Source: Sceloporus undulatus (taxonomy: Eukaryota > Chordata > Lepidosauria > Squamata > Phrynosomatidae). Taken from it: DNA of 64,000 nt. Position 1 is the first letter of the stretch. Each line of letters begins with the position of its first letter. A program made the position numbers and the translations under genes. The notes beneath the pieces are model-generated. The model had not been told where the DNA came from. It worked only from the letters and a program-made list of their open reading frames with translations, and made no database searches. The DNA lies in the NCBI RefSeq assembly GCF_019175285.1, contig NC_056527.1:108021129-108085128 (forward strand), in the 5' to 3' direction. This document shows positions 36,345-53,270 of this stretch, piece by piece.

Positions 36345-36990
36345 TAGCAATAGCCTAGACCCAGTAATTAATGCGTTGGTAACTTTCTGATTAGACTAGT
36401 ACAATATGCTGTATGTGGGGCTGCCCTTGAAGATGACTTGGAGGCTGCAGCTAGTGCAAAATGCAGCAATTAGATTGATCAGAGTATCATATCAAACATC
36501 ATATAATCCTGGTGCTAATGCAGTTGCACAGTCTGCCAATATACTTCCAGTATGAATTCAAGGTGGTGGTGATGGACATTCAAAGTCCTAACAAACTTGT
36601 GATCTTGAAACCCAAAGAAGCACTTCTCCCTACATATGCCTGACTGAGGTTTGAAGTCTGTTGAAATGTAACCCATCATTTCGGGCAATACACTCCTGGA
36701 ACATGTGAGAGAGGGCCTCCTTTGCTATGGTACCCCAGTTATGGAATATCCTCAGAGGCCCTGTTGGCACCAACACTAGTGTTATGCTGCATTTTACAAA
36801 AGCCTTTGGGGATTAATAGATTATATCTAAATCTGCACATGTTCATGGTTTTAAATTGCCTTAAACTGCTTTTAAACTGGTTTGGCTTTAACTTGTCACC
36901 ATTTCTTCAACCAGGGAAACATTCAACCCTCTGGATGTTAATAAACTGCTACAGCTTCCATCATGCTTTGCTATCTTGCAGGCTGGCTAC
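36345..36990 (+). mobile_element. L2-like LINE, end of ORF2 and 3' UTR
   Basis: The + strand reads a decayed reverse-transcriptase C-terminal region (GTGGGGCTGCCCTTGAAGAT, then GCAGCAATTAGATTGATCAG) followed by a 3' UTR. Confidence 0.6.
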
Positions 36991-38110
36991 TAGATCAATA
37001 ACATATAGAGGGCCATAGGTTCTCCCTTGCCAAAATCTGTTTTTCCATCTTAATCCAAGGTGAAGGTGTGTGTGTGATTTTTGAGTGCTATACAAATTCA
37101 TCCTCCAAACGCTAGGCTAAACGGAACCATAATGGTACCATAATGCTATCAATGAAGGTACCAAAGCAGAAGAGCCAGGGTTGTTTTTATCAAAAAGAGA
37201 TACAAATGGTATGATGGGCTTTAGTAAATTAGTATAGGAGGAAAAAGAGACTGTACCTATTAAAGCTGTTGGTATGCATAGGAAGTCAGTACTGATCCTC
37301 ACACAAAATGGTAGGATTGGTAAGATGGGCAACAGATGGAAACCAAGAAGCTCCAGCCAACATGTGTGAGATTTCCTGCATTCTCCTCCTTCCTAGAGCA
37401 ATAGGCTATGAGCCATATCACCATGACAACATGCAAACCCCAGGTTGTGATGCTAGTTACCCTAGCAACATTGCCACTCTTTCCCCATATGCACCCTGTC
37501 TGGACCCTGCCCAGAAGGAGCAATTAGCAGTAAAGAATAATCAGCAGGAAACTTTAATTAACAAGGTGGTTTGGAACAGACAACAAGTGGAATGGGATTC
37601 CTATTAGGGGTGGCAGGACTCTGGTCACTCAGTCAAAGTCAAACACTGCTCCTGCCCCCAATGACAGCAGGGTCAAATGAATAATACACAAGGCTAAAGA
37701 GGGTCAACCATTAAAGCTCAAGAGCTTCTGGGGTCACAGGTCACAGGATGCAGAGTAGCACATAATCAAAATTGAAAACCACAAGGCCAAAAGGATTACT
37801 GTGTTCTTAGGGAGCAAATATGAACAAGCCCATAAAGGGTCTAAGTTGACACAGTTTGAGTACCACAGCATTTTAAGAACAGCAAGTCATGGAGAACGTT
37901 CATATGTCAAGGAGTTCAAGGTGGAAGAAGAGGTCCATATCCAAGGAGTTGAACTATCAATGAAGTGGATGATCAGTAACAGCCACTGGGTAGCTTAAAG
38001 TTTCAAGGTTCATGAAAGGAGGTATAACGTTCAAGATGGCCGGGAGCTCACAAGTCAAAGTCCAGGGATTGTGGCCCCTACAGGTAACGTCAAAGTTCAA
38101 GGGTTACATC
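36990..38110. other. Intergenic DNA and CRK-like 3' UTR
   Basis: No exon seen. The right part must include the CRK-like 3' UTR; a minus-strand ATTAAA lies near 37554. Confidence 0.4.
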
Positions 38111-38116
38111 AGACAT

Positions 38117-41479
<3,363 letters not shown>

Positions 41480-41480
<1 letters not shown>

Positions 41481-41800
41481 GGCTCCCTTCCTCCGGCTCT
41501 AGCCCATCCGAAACCCGGACTTATGGCCGGCAGCGCCTCCTTCTCCTTCCCCTTCTCCCCCCCCCCTTCGCCGCCGCCGCCGCCGTCCTCTCAAATCACT
41601 GCCCCAATCCTGATTGCAGCTCCGGCGGCGGAGGTGGCGGGGTTGATGGGAAAGTGACGACGACGCACCCCTCCTCCTTCAAACGGAGGAGCGGCGGCCA
41701 TTTTGAGCCCGGGCACAATAGGCGGTGAAGCCGCGCTGAAGCCGGCAGCGCCATCTTGGTTGTGGGCACTGGGCCCAGTTTCCAAGATGGAGGCCTTTTT
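41480..41800 (-). promoter_or_regulatory. CpG island promoter of the CRK-like gene
   Basis: A GC-rich block with a (GCC)n run at 41570-41584. Three YY1-type motifs occur: CAAGATGGCGCTGCC (minus strand, about 41745-41759), AAAATGGCCGCC (minus, about 41693-41704) and CAAGATGG (plus, 41783-41790). Such sites typically lie just downstream of starts of TATA-less promoters. The nearest gene on the minus strand is the CRK-like gene. A CR1 LINE abuts the island on its right. Confidence 0.55.
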
Positions 41801-41894
41801 ACCTCTTTCTCCCCCCCCCCACCACCCACACACTCTGTGAAAGCTGCTTTGGGTTTTGTGGTGGATACTGTGGCTGTGGTAAAACACTGCTTTT

Positions 41895-42677
41895 GTGGTG
41901 GATAATGTGCCTTGGGCAAGTTCAAAGAGAAATAGAAAGTAGCGCAATTAGGGCTGAAGAAAATGAAATGCACAGATATAGGGAGGGAGGGAGGGGGGCA
42001 CTTGGCTTAACATATGAAAGGGATCTAGGAGTCCTAGTAGACCACAAGTTGGACATGAGTCAACAGTGTGATGCCGCAGCTAAAGAGGCCAATGTGATTC
42101 TATGCTGCATCAATGTCTCTAGATCAAGGGACGTAATAGTGCCACTCTATTCTGCCTTGGTCATGCCTCGCCTGGAAGAATCCTGTGTCCAGTTCTGGGC
42201 ACCACAATCCATAAAGGATGTTTAGAAGCTGGCATGTCCAGTGGAGGGCTGCCAAAATGGTGAAGGGTCTGGAAACCATGCCTTATGAGGAAAGACAGGG
42301 AGCTGGGTATGTTTAGCCTGGGAAAGGGAAGATTAAGAGGTGATACGATAGCTGTGTTTAAGTATTTGAAAGGGTGTCATATTGAGGATGGAGCAAGCTT
42401 GTTTTCTGCTGCTCCAGAGAACAGGACCTGGAAGCATGGATGCAAGCTCCAGGAAAAGAGATTCCAGCTAAACATTAGGAGGAACATCCTGACAATAACA
42501 GCTGTTTGACAGAAGAACACTCTCTCAAAGTGTGGTGGAGTCTCCTTTATTGGAGGTTTCTAAACATAGGCTGGATGGCCATCTGTCGGAGATGGTTTGA
42601 TTGTGAGTTCCTGCATGGCAGAATGGGGTTGGACTGGATGGCCCTTAGGGTCTCTTCCAACTCTATGATTCTATGAA
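41895..42677 (+). mobile_element. CR1 LINE, longest copy in the window
   Basis: Runs from the end of ORF2 (GACATGAGTCAACAGTGTGA; TTGGTCATGCCTCGCCTGGA) to the 3' terminus TCCAACTCTATGATTCTATG. 5' truncated, ORF broken. It abuts the CpG island at 41.5-41.8 kb. Confidence 0.85.
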
Positions 42678-42754
42678 AAAGGACGCTGAGAAGCTGGAGT
42701 GTGTCCAGAGTAGGGTGAAGGGTCTGGAAAGCATGTCCTCCTCCTCATTATTAT

Positions 42755-43060
42755 TAATTCATGCATCTTAGTCCTGCTCAAAATGGAGGACATTTTGGAA
42801 TTCATCCTGGACAGAAAGATTAAATGTAGGGTATGTCCTGGAAAAGGAGGGCATCTGGTTACTCTGGACTTATGACAACCTGAAGATGAAGCTATCATGG
42901 GGTTTTCTTGGCAAGTTTTGTTCAGAGGAGGTTTGCCCTTGCTTTCCCCTGAGGCTGAGAGAGTGTGACTTGCCAAAGGTTTTATGGTCCTGTTGGGATT
43001 CAAACCCTAGTCTCCAGAGCCACAATCCAACACTCAAACCACTATGCTACACAGGGTGGC
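42755..43060 (-). mobile_element. Family H half MITE and Sauria SINE
   Basis: An H half copy (42755-42870, CTCAAAATGGAGGACATTTT) is followed by a minus Sauria SINE (42870-43060). Confidence 0.65.
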
Positions 43061-43246
43061 CATAAACTGGAAGGCATACAACTACAAACAATAACACACA
43101 GTAATTCCCACCTCCCTTTTTAAAATCTATTTCTATGGCAAAAATATTTGCTGAAGGAGAATAATGATGAGAGGATCCATTGATTAGCATCTTTTGAATA
43201 GATGCTCAATGGAATTATCCAAACTCATATTCTGATCAGCATTCTT

Positions 43247-44365
43247 TGTTGTTACTCTTGTCTACCTTCAAGTTGTTTCTGATTTATGGCAACCCCATAA
43301 TGGGTTTTTCTTGGCAGAATTTCTTCTGAAGGGGGTTGCCATTGGCTTCCTTAGGCTGAGAGAGTGTGACTTGCCCACAGTCACCCAGTGGGTTTCCATC
43401 GACAAGATGGGATTCAAACCCTGGTCTTTAGAGTTGTAGTTGAACACTCAAATCGCTATACCATGATGGCTCTATTAAGAGGTGTTCATCCATTGGACAT
43501 CCCATGCATGCCTGTTATTTGCATGTAATCATGTCTTAATCTACTCAGCCTTGTAATGAAGCTGGTTCACCCAAGGTCCAGACACCTGCTTTCTACTAGG
43601 CTGTTACCAGCAGTAATCTCACTTTTGGCAGGTCACCATTCCCTTGCTCCCTTTGACAACAGCTAAACAGGAGCATGAAAACAATTAGCATAACCTCCTT
43701 TTTTAGGGTTGTAGCTGTTAATGTACCAGCTAATGCATGTCAGATGCTAGACCCAGTCCAATGTTATTCCATATTGTGACCAACTCTACAAATATTTGTT
43801 GTGGTTGTTGTGTGCCTTCGTTTCCGACTTATGGCGACCCTAAGGCAAACCTATGATGGGTTTTCTTGTGACAATTTCTTCAGAGGGGGTTTGCAATTAC
43901 CCTCCTCAGAGGCTATGAGAGTGTGACTTGCCCGCAGTCACCCAGTGAGTTTCCATGGCAGAGCCAGGATTTGAACCCTGGTCTTCAGAATTGTAGTCCA
44001 ACAATTAAACCACTGCACCACACTGGCTTTGTTAATTACAGGTGCTCATGCATACCTAATACCTGCACCTAATCATGTATTAACCTACTCAGCCTTGTAA
44101 TGAAGCTGGTTCACCCAAGGTCCAGACTCCCGCTCTCTACTAGGCTATGTGTCCAAAATAAAGCAGCAATCTCATTTTGGGCAGGTAGCCAATCTCTTGC
44201 TACCTTTAACACCTTGATGCTATCTACAACCACAGCTAAACAGGTGTATGAAAACTATTAGCATAACATTCCCTTTAGGGTTGTAGCTGTTAAAGCACCA
44301 GCCAATGCATGTCAGGTGCTATATCTAATCCAACTTTATTCCATATTGGCCATAATAGAAATAGA
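43247..44365 (-). repeat. Tandem duplication of about 550 bases, each unit with a Sauria SINE
   Basis: Unit 1 is 43247-43795 and unit 2 about 43796-44365. Each begins with a minus Sauria SINE (43247-43477; 43796-44031) and continues with the same 300-base sequence, including CAGCCTTGTAATGAAGCTGG and TTCACCCAAGGTCCAGAC in both. Unit 2 has a few short insertions. Confidence 0.8.
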
Positions 44366-44422
44366 AATGCCAATAAACATGTTGCAACAAAACATAGATC
44401 ATAGATTGTTATAATCTACCAC

Positions 44423-44645
44423 CTACAATGTGGTAGGTTGTGTAAGGACAGTATTGTGGATCGAATGTTGAAGACCAGGGTTTGATTCTCTGCGCAGCCA
44501 TGAAACCCACTCAGTGACCCTGGGCAAGTCACACTCTCAGCCTCAGGGAAAGCAATGACAAACTTCCTCGGAACAAATCTTGGCAAGAAATCCCATGATA
44601 GGTTTGCCTTAGTGTTGCCATTGGTCAGAAACACACACACACAGG
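44423..44645 (+). mobile_element. Sauria SINE
   Basis: Plus copy with GACCCTGGGCAAGTCACACT and TTGGCAAGAAATCCCATGAT, ending in an ACAC run. Confidence 0.75.
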
Positions 44646-44649
44646 TTGA

Positions 44650-47460
44650 GTGAAATTAGTTATCACATTTGCTGAGGTTGACAGAGAAAATTTACCTAGG
44701 ACTCTGCATATCAATTTTGATATTCATCTTCAATCTACTTAGCCTTGAGTAGACTCAAGATAGATAAATATAAATGATTGGAATGCAAAAGTAATTAACA
44801 GAGCAGAACCATGTAAGTAGGATAATCTGGTCTAGGCTCAAGAAATGAAGTCGGAGAGCAACTTATTGAAGTTTGTGAGGCCACCAGTTTGTCTACTGCA
44901 GACACATTCTTGAGGTAACCAAAGAGTGAGATGACTGCACACACTGACATCACTAAATGACCAATACAGAAATCAAATACATTATATAACTGGAAGCAGA
45001 AGATGGAGTAGCTCCATTCTCTTTGCAAAAACAAGACCAGGAATAGATTGTAGCACAGGTCATAAGTAGCTAATAGAGTAAAGCTCAAGTTTAAAAAACA
45101 AGTACACTAAATTTATCACCATGCCAAAATATAACCTGAAGGACATCCCTGTAGATTCTAAAGACCATGTAAGGACAGATTTGCACTACTAAGGCTAACT
45201 GACTGGGAATCGCTAGAACTCTGGCCTAAAACTAGGGACAGTCTCAGGGAAGAATGCAAAAAACAAACACCCCCCCCCAAAAAAAAACCCCAAACACACT
45301 ACTATCTGTAGCCAAAGAGAAAAGAAAAGCCTTATTGGATGACAGATGAAACTCTAAAATGGGTAAGAACAGAAACAAAGCAAAAGATGACAGACGTTGC
45401 ATCCACACTGCAGAAATAATCTGGTTTGGCACCACTTTAACTGCCATGGCTCAATGATATGTAATTCTTGGAATGGTAGTTTGGTGGGGCACCCGAACTT
45501 TGGCGATTCTCTGGCTGAAAACCGTCTAAGTTTCCCACATTATTCAGTGCTACCTCTATACCATTCTTTAGGAGGGTAGATAGGGAAAATAAAATAAAGT
45601 GGGGTATGTCTTGACATCTACAGTGAAATCAATGTTTTTTTTTAAATGGGAGCATAGACCGCATGCCAGTTTAACTCTTGTTGGCATAAAGTTCTCTTTA
45701 CCTAACTTGATAATTTTAAATTAGTGCTGTCTGGGCTGGTGCCAATATGAAAGCTGATTAACCTGTTTCTTTTCTTGGGTGTTAAGGGATGCTCTGAGCA
45801 GAAATATATAGGCTCAGTTAGATTAGCTGCTTGGAAGATGATCCTATAATCCAACTAACAGCACAGATTCCATAATGACTCTCCTCCCGCCCCCCTGCAT
45901 CACTTCTTTGCACTTGTTCATTGCTTTCCATGGTCATCCAGAGCCATTTGTGAGTAATCATCACCCTCATGTTATGCAGATCTTTCTTTAACCACATGCC
46001 TGAGTCAAGAAGACAGTGATCTCTGTTCCTTGGTTGGAACTTGTGGAAGGATGTGGAGGTGACAAAATCAACAGATGAATTTTTAGATGCGTATGTCCCT
46101 CCTTCTGATCTTTCTAGAAGTCTTAATTGGACTAATATGATTGTGACAAATGTGGCTCTTTCCTTGATCTGGCCACCTGAATAATATAAGGGTCTGCATC
46201 TTGTAGTCACAGACATGCAAAGTATGCCCTTAGGGATTTTTTGCATGAACAAAAGCTCAGGGCTTTCTGGCTCATTGCTATGACACAAGACTACTTGGTT
46301 AGCAGGTCAAATTTTGGTAAAAATACAGCAAAGACACAAAGATTACAGTGGTTCATCCACATCTGCTGGACTTAGAAGTGAAGGACCCCCATAAATATGG
46401 AAAAACTGTAAATAAAAAAACACTATTCTTTTTACCTAAGAGAACACCTGTCTGGGATCTCCAGGTTCTCCAGTGCAACTCTCTATGATCAACATTTGCC
46501 AGACGCTGATCACAAAATCATGCTGGGCGACCTATAAGCACCTAGAGAAATGTCTTCTCTAGGAACTTCGAGGTTTTCCAACACAACTGTATGGCCAACA
46601 TGTGGCAGAGCTGCACTGGAAGACCTAGAGATCCCTAGAGAGACAGTATTAATCAAACCCACAAAGAATCAAATCCACAAAATTCAAAGCCACAAATGTG
46701 GAAGGCCAATTGTATATGACTGAGAAAACTCAGTATTTTTGAGAGGTGTTCACTTCTAAAGGGAAACATTAAGACCCAGATAATGTTTACAGATAGGCAG
46801 AGTAACATAGTAAAGTTTCTGTCAAGAGGCTGAAGAAGCCTCCTTCAAAGCACTGTTCACTGGTGATCATCTATCCCTTAAATCTATTTCCCTTACATTT
46901 TGTGGGAGGACAGAAGAATGACTAATTCAAGCAAGGGAAGGAGAGAAGATGGAATATACATGCAATTAAAAATTTGAGATTTTTTCCCCTCTCCTAACTA
47001 GTAACTATATCTGGAATTTGTTTAAATTTTAAAACATATATAGATATACAAGACAAATACATCCTACATTATTTGCCACCTTGACTCCCATATATGAAAG
47101 TTCAAGTCTAGTTCTTCAAGAGAGTTCAGTGCTCACTTATGTCACTGATAACTTACCACATATATCAAGACTTTCAGGTAGCATGATTTCCTGTGCCTGG
47201 AAAAAAATGCTGCAGTGAATGACTATAGAAGAAAGCTTTTGCTCACTGAAAGACAAATGGGAGATATTTTTTTAAAGAATCATAGGCATTATAATATCAT
47301 CTTAGTCCCTTTCAGCTCCCCCTGAAACATGCAACATTTCATTTTGTTGTCCAAGAAGTGTGCAAGTGCTTAAACTTTTCCCCAAATCTAGCAACTGAAT
47401 TCCTCACTGCAGCAAATGCCCTCCATTTCATCTCTATTAAAGACAAACACAGGGGCTGTG
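44650..47460. other. Intergenic DNA with an unassigned minus-strand ORF and two MITEs
   Basis: A 97-codon minus-strand frame at 44795-45088 reads as hydrophobic (LVLFLQREWSYSIFCFQLYN) but has no recognised family. Another minus frame of 156 codons is at 45818-46288, also unassigned. A half B MITE is at 45398-45520 and a family F element (ends CATCCACATCTGCTGG and, inverted, TGTGGAAGGCCAATTGTA) at 46343-46713. Confidence 0.4.
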
Positions 47461-47468
47461 TAATTTGC

Positions 47469-47474
47469 TTTATT
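47469..47474 (-). terminator. Poly(A) signal of the cysteine-rich gene
   Basis: AATAAA on the minus strand about 245 bases after the stop codon at 47717, the first one met. Confidence 0.55.
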
Positions 47475-47716
47475 ATAAAATGCAGCAATTCTTATAAAAA
47501 CAATAATATCAAACACACATTATAAAAATGACAGCAGTAAAAAATCAACAGAAAAAAGAAGTCTCCCTTGCATTGGGATACTTGATTTTGCCAGCCTGAG
47601 CCAATGCCCATTCTACATGTCCACCATTTATATGAAGAGATCCTCATGGCAACCTACAGCTCTGAGGAAGAGTCATATTTCCCTATCTTTTTTTTTTTTT
47701 TAAGGCTTGGAGTCTC

Positions 47717-50700
47717 TTAACGCAATTTGATCTCAAAACAAATGCAGTTGATGTTCTGACAGTCCGGGGGCTGGTAGGTGCAGGCACAGTCACAGAGAGG
47801 ACACAAGCGAGGAAAGGAGCATGTCCCTGGCTCCCAGCCCTGTTGGAAAGAAAGGAATACATACATGGTTAACCTGCGCTATCACTTGTATCATTATCTA
47901 TCAAGATCCTTCAACAGATTGGGAACAACAGATCACTAATACAAGACTACTGAAACGTGGGAGATAAATATTTTTTAAAATAAATAAAAATAGATGGATA
48001 TGAGCAGTTCTGAAGGTAGGTCTGAATATGGAGGTCACGTTCCTTCATGATTTCTGTGTAGTGGGTGTGTGAAAAGAATGCCCCTGCTCTAGAACACCTT
48101 CTGCAGGTCTTCCTTCTCTGTCTTCCCACTTCCATTTCTGACCCATCTGATCCCTCCCTCTTTTTCTTCACTGTTCTAGATTATTTTGATTAAGACAGGA
48201 TTTTAGATCGATTTTTAAAAAATACGTATTGCTGTTTTAAAGAGTCTCCTTGCCTGAAACAACTCAGGTAACTTGTGATCTCATCAGTGGGACCTCATAA
48301 TTCCTAATGTACAACATGCTGGCTTTCATTATTCATGCAGGAAGAATTTGAACCTCCCAGAAGGGGAAGAAAATCAATTCCCAGTTTTTGCTTTGAAGAG
48401 AGCTCAATCTTCTCTGTTTTTTCAAAGTGCATTTTCTTCCTAGCCATGCCTGACCAACTGCTCTCCAACCCAGAAACTAACTCATTTCTCAGTCACTCTC
48501 TACTGTCTCAGGGCTGCCATCCAATTGAAGATATTGTGCAGCCCAGTCCTGTGTGTGTTCTGCTCTGTTGTGTTCAATTAATGCTTGCTCCTGTCAAAGT
48601 GCATACAAGAGTGCCACTTTAGTGCATCAGTTAAAACCCATACAATTGGTCTATTAGTGAGTTGATTAAGTTTCACAACTGTGCTTATCCTAAAAACAAC
48701 TGCTTTGGGGTCAAAATCCCTTTTTGTTTTTAAGATGATCACAAATGTATTGCAACAGGCATGACCATGGAAGAGGTATTCTCTCCTGAGAGAAAAGGGC
48801 CTCTTCTAAGACAGGGATTCAATGTCACATTACAGCCCTTAGTAAATAGTCACAGAAGTTTGCAATATCTGATTTCTTCCAAGGCCAACTTCTGTATTAA
48901 CTGGAGTAGGGAATCTATTCCCAAGAAAGAAGTCTATCTGAGAAGCATCCGTTACTGCACCATCTAATTGCTTCTCAGATAGTGAAAATCTATAATAAAG
49001 TTTGTGTCTCTTGGCAACATGCCAAATAGAACTGTTTCCAAAGCCAAATCTAACATCATTGTGTCTGGATTTTATTTCTTCGATGTATACTGTATCTCAC
49101 TTTTCTCCTGCCAAGGGACCCAGGCCAACTTACAAAATTTAAAATAAAAGTTTAGCTAAAAAGATACTATTATAAACACTGGTTCTGTTAAAAACACATA
49201 GTTAAAACATATTAAAATTATAATTAAAAACATACAAAATAAAAACAGAAACACACCTCTCTGCAAAATGATTAAAATCAGTCAAAGACCTGCCTAAATA
49301 AAAAGTTCTTAAGCAGTTGGCAGAAAGAGAGCAGGGAGGAGGTTAACTGAACTTCCTGTAAGAGAGAGTGCTATAGTCATTGAAAGGATTCTCTCCTATG
49401 TCCTCACTAACTGCATCTATGATGGTGGTGGGACCCTTGGGCAGCTCATATGAGGGAAACACGTTTAAAAATGTCCCCATTGAGACATGGGAGATATGGT
49501 TGGAGAAAAGGGGGATACAGTTAGATAAACAGTCTAGATAGTGTAGGATTTTAAAGGTCATAACCAGCCCATTGAATTCTGGTCAGAAATAGACCAGCTG
49601 CCAGTGAAGCTGTTTCAGCATGAGACTTACATGGTTAACCTGCACTGTCACTTGTATCAATATCTATAAACAACTTTGAACAGATTAGGAATAATATGTC
49701 AATGACATTTCATTACCTGTTAGCACACCCTGCCTACCTGGTGCCATATTTTTGGGTCCCTACATTTCATATCTTATATCTGGAGACAGCATGTTTTTGA
49801 GAGATTGATGACCTTTCAGGAATACTGTACAGTACTAGGTCAGATTCCCAAGATCAAAAGAGCGTGTCCCAAGACATGGGTGCATTCAGGTAATGGAACA
49901 ATCAAATCTAGATGGGTGTGTTACATCCTCCCAGCCAAACTTCCCTGTCCATCCATCCTAGGAATATCTGATCTAATCACTGTTTTTGTAACTTCAAAAT
50001 GAAAGCCATCAACCAGTCTGGAATCCGACTGTTGATTCCTGGGAAAGGACATCTAGTCTTTGTTACTTACCAAGATAGCCCACTGCGTGGGACTAGATTT
50101 TAGGTATAAATCTTGGTCCCAGGAACCTAGCCTCTGTGCACACAGCCAACGTACAACTCTGTGCTCTATGTTCTGGGTTGCTCTCAGACCTCCCATTCTG
50201 AACCACTCCAGCTTTCTTGGCATGCTCACAGTATGCATACATTTGTCCCAGGCTGCCCTCCATGTATGCACCTGTGATACCCTCAGACCTCCTAGTTTTA
50301 GACACCCCAGCACTCATCAGACAGGTAATTGTCACTCCCCTGCAAATCCATCAAACTCTGCTATCCAGTTTCCATATTTCTATTTCACTTAGCTCTGAAT
50401 GGTGTGCAATGTGAACTGCTATTGTGTGTGATTGCATTTTGCATATTTTCTAAATAAAAACCTCTTAATTCACCCCAAAACCTGGCATTCTCTTCGGTTA
50501 TTACTGGTATAAACAGGTGGAAATGGTGCTAAGGTTACTCAGCCTCTTGCTAAGCTAATTTCCACAACAGTTAAAGTAACATTGTCATAATAGATGGGGA
50601 CCCTTCTAGTCTGCCACCTTTCTATGGGTAATAAACCTTGTAACCAGTCCATGTCAGTAGCTAGCCTGCAACATTTTGGACCCACTGGAGTTTCTGAACA

Positions 50701-53235
50701 GTTTCCAAAGGCAGACCCATGTAAAGTGTGTTACATTAATCCAAATGGAATCTAATTAAGGCATGTGTCACCACAGCCAGATCTGACTTATCAAGGAACA
50801 GGAACAGCTACCACATTAGTTTAACTCTGCAAACACATTCCTGGTCACCACTGAAATATGAGCTGACAGGCTCGCATCTGAGTCCATGTTGGGGTGTGAG
50901 TATAATAGCAAAAAATGACAGCAGAGGTTTGAGGAAATTTAACAAAACTTTACTTAACAGAAGTCTCAAAAACTGAAGCAAAACAGAACAATAGCACAGT
51001 ACAAAATCTTGATTCAGCAGCATGCATACATTACCATGAGGGCAGCATGGAGAGCAGGATTCAATGAATGCTCCCAAGACCCAGTAGACCCACAAGGCAA
51101 TTATACCTTTCTAATTAGTTAATGCAATCACCTGGTCTACTTAGCTCATTACCATGGTCTACACCTGTCTGCTCACTAGATTCTCATCCAGTCACAACTT
51201 AGTACCTGGACAGTCCAAGAGTATGTCCAAGCTATGAACCTGAGATTTCAGGAAAAGTGTAACTCCATCCAGCTCAGACTCAATCACATAAAAGCTTCCA
51301 GTAAGCTGTTGCTACTCCAGAACAGTGCTACTCAAAGTGGTGGTCTGTGAACCAATATCAGTCCACAACGTTCTGGTTGGTGGCCCACAACAATTTCCAG
51401 GAATGAAAAATGCTATAATAAATGGGCTGCGCCCCTTATACACTGAAGGAAAATGCTGTTGGTCCACCACATGAGCAGCCTAAGAAGCACCTCTTTAGAA
51501 AATTAAGATGGAATTCTACCTGCAAAATCTCTCTTGTTTTCCTTAGTCCCTCTATTCTTTCAACCCCACTACTCCACAAAAAGATCAGAAACCTTTCCAC
51601 TAGATCCAGTGGGGATGAAGGCTGATCATTGCCACTCTCCACATTTTCATCTACTAAAGCATGGAATCCCTTTCCACATGAGACAGTAGTATAGTTTGTT
51701 GAACCTCTGGAACCCTGGCCACTGATACTTCCAAACAACCAGTCCAGTGGTACATCTACATACAGATGCTGCATTTCCCCACTTGACATAGTATATAAAT
51801 AAAAACATTTTGTTTATTTAGTGTGCATATTTTCACTTGCAAATACATGTACAGTATATTGATATTTTAATATATTATAAGGAAATAATACTATTCAAAT
51901 TAGAACAGTTTTATGTAAGTAAATTCAATATTTAACTCAACACATGTGTAAATTTTACACATAAAAAGATTTGGAAAGAGGAAGAGGAGAAAGGATGAGA
52001 GCCTTCAAATCTCCCCCCCCCCCCCCCCCCAAAACTCTTCTGCTTCTCCTGGAGGTCCTGCCCCACTGTTTGAGAACCACTGAACTAGTCAGTTAGGCTG
52101 GGGAGAAAACACAGAACAGAGAGACTCACATTTGTGCAGGAACAGCAACGATCCAGACAGCGGGCTGGAGAGGGCAGCACACAGTCACATGACTCTGCAC
52201 AAGCCATACAACATTCACACATGTTTGGCCAAGTCCTCTTTTCACAAGAACAGCAATTGGCACAAAGACCTCTGGCCTAGGAAACAAGAAGAAAAGAAAC
52301 ACCCAACTTGGTTCACCCAACTTGGTGTTTGAGTGGGAAAGCATTTGCATCTCTACTCTCTCCTATTTATGCAAACATTCATGCTTTATTTCTTGGACTG
52401 AAATGCTGCAGGTAATCCAGATTTGCCAGGTCAGCAACAATGGATGGTGGCTCATGCAATCTGACAATGGAAAATTGGGAGTTGAAATGTGTTTTCTTCC
52501 ACATACTTTGGGGACTATCATGTAATACTGTCATTTTCTGCAAAGGAGGGGACTGTCCTAAACATTAGCAAGGTAAATTTAGCACCCCTTTGCACATGCT
52601 CTCTAATGAACTATAACACCATTATATGCTGCTATACTTAAGGGAACACCATTACTGTAACATACTATGGGAATCATAGATCTAATATTGTTTGTTGTTG
52701 TTGTTGTTATTAACTGCCTTTTGAGGTGGCTTCAACTCATGGCGTCCATGTTGCTGAGACATCTCCAAGACTCCCTGTCTTCCACCTCTCTGCTCGTATA
52801 TCATTCCACATCAAAATCCCCCAGAGCTTGGAAAAGTTATCTTTTTGTAGTGTAACTCCCAGAATTTTCCAGCCAGCCACCAAGGATGGTTAGGGGATTT
52901 GGGGAGCTTCAGTCCCAAAAGTATATTTTCCAAGTTCTGAAACGATTCAATACTTTTTGCTCTTTTAAACTGTCTCCATCCAATCCCCGAGTTACCAGAA
53001 GACACTGACGGAGGACCAGAACCAGGGCAAGGAGTAGCAGGTAGGAGCCAACAACCAAGAAAACGATGGCAGGGAGGGGCAGGAACAAAGTGGCAGCAAA
53101 AGGGAGGTCTGGTGGAGGGTTCAACGATGGAGTCTGTAAGGCAAACAAAAGCCAAAGGGGAAGGGGATAATTCAGAGTGGAGAGTAGTAGGAAAGGGTAT
53201 AAAATTACATGAATGGAGAGGCGGGATATATATAA

Positions 53236-53270
<35 letters not shown>

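Noticed and set aside
43247-44365. CRISPR-like or satellite array
   Set aside because: Only two large units, each with a SINE; a simple tandem duplication explains it.
52996-53133. TM exon belonging to a solute carrier or GPCR
   Set aside because: Only one helix, and it splices in phase to the cysteine-rich exons.
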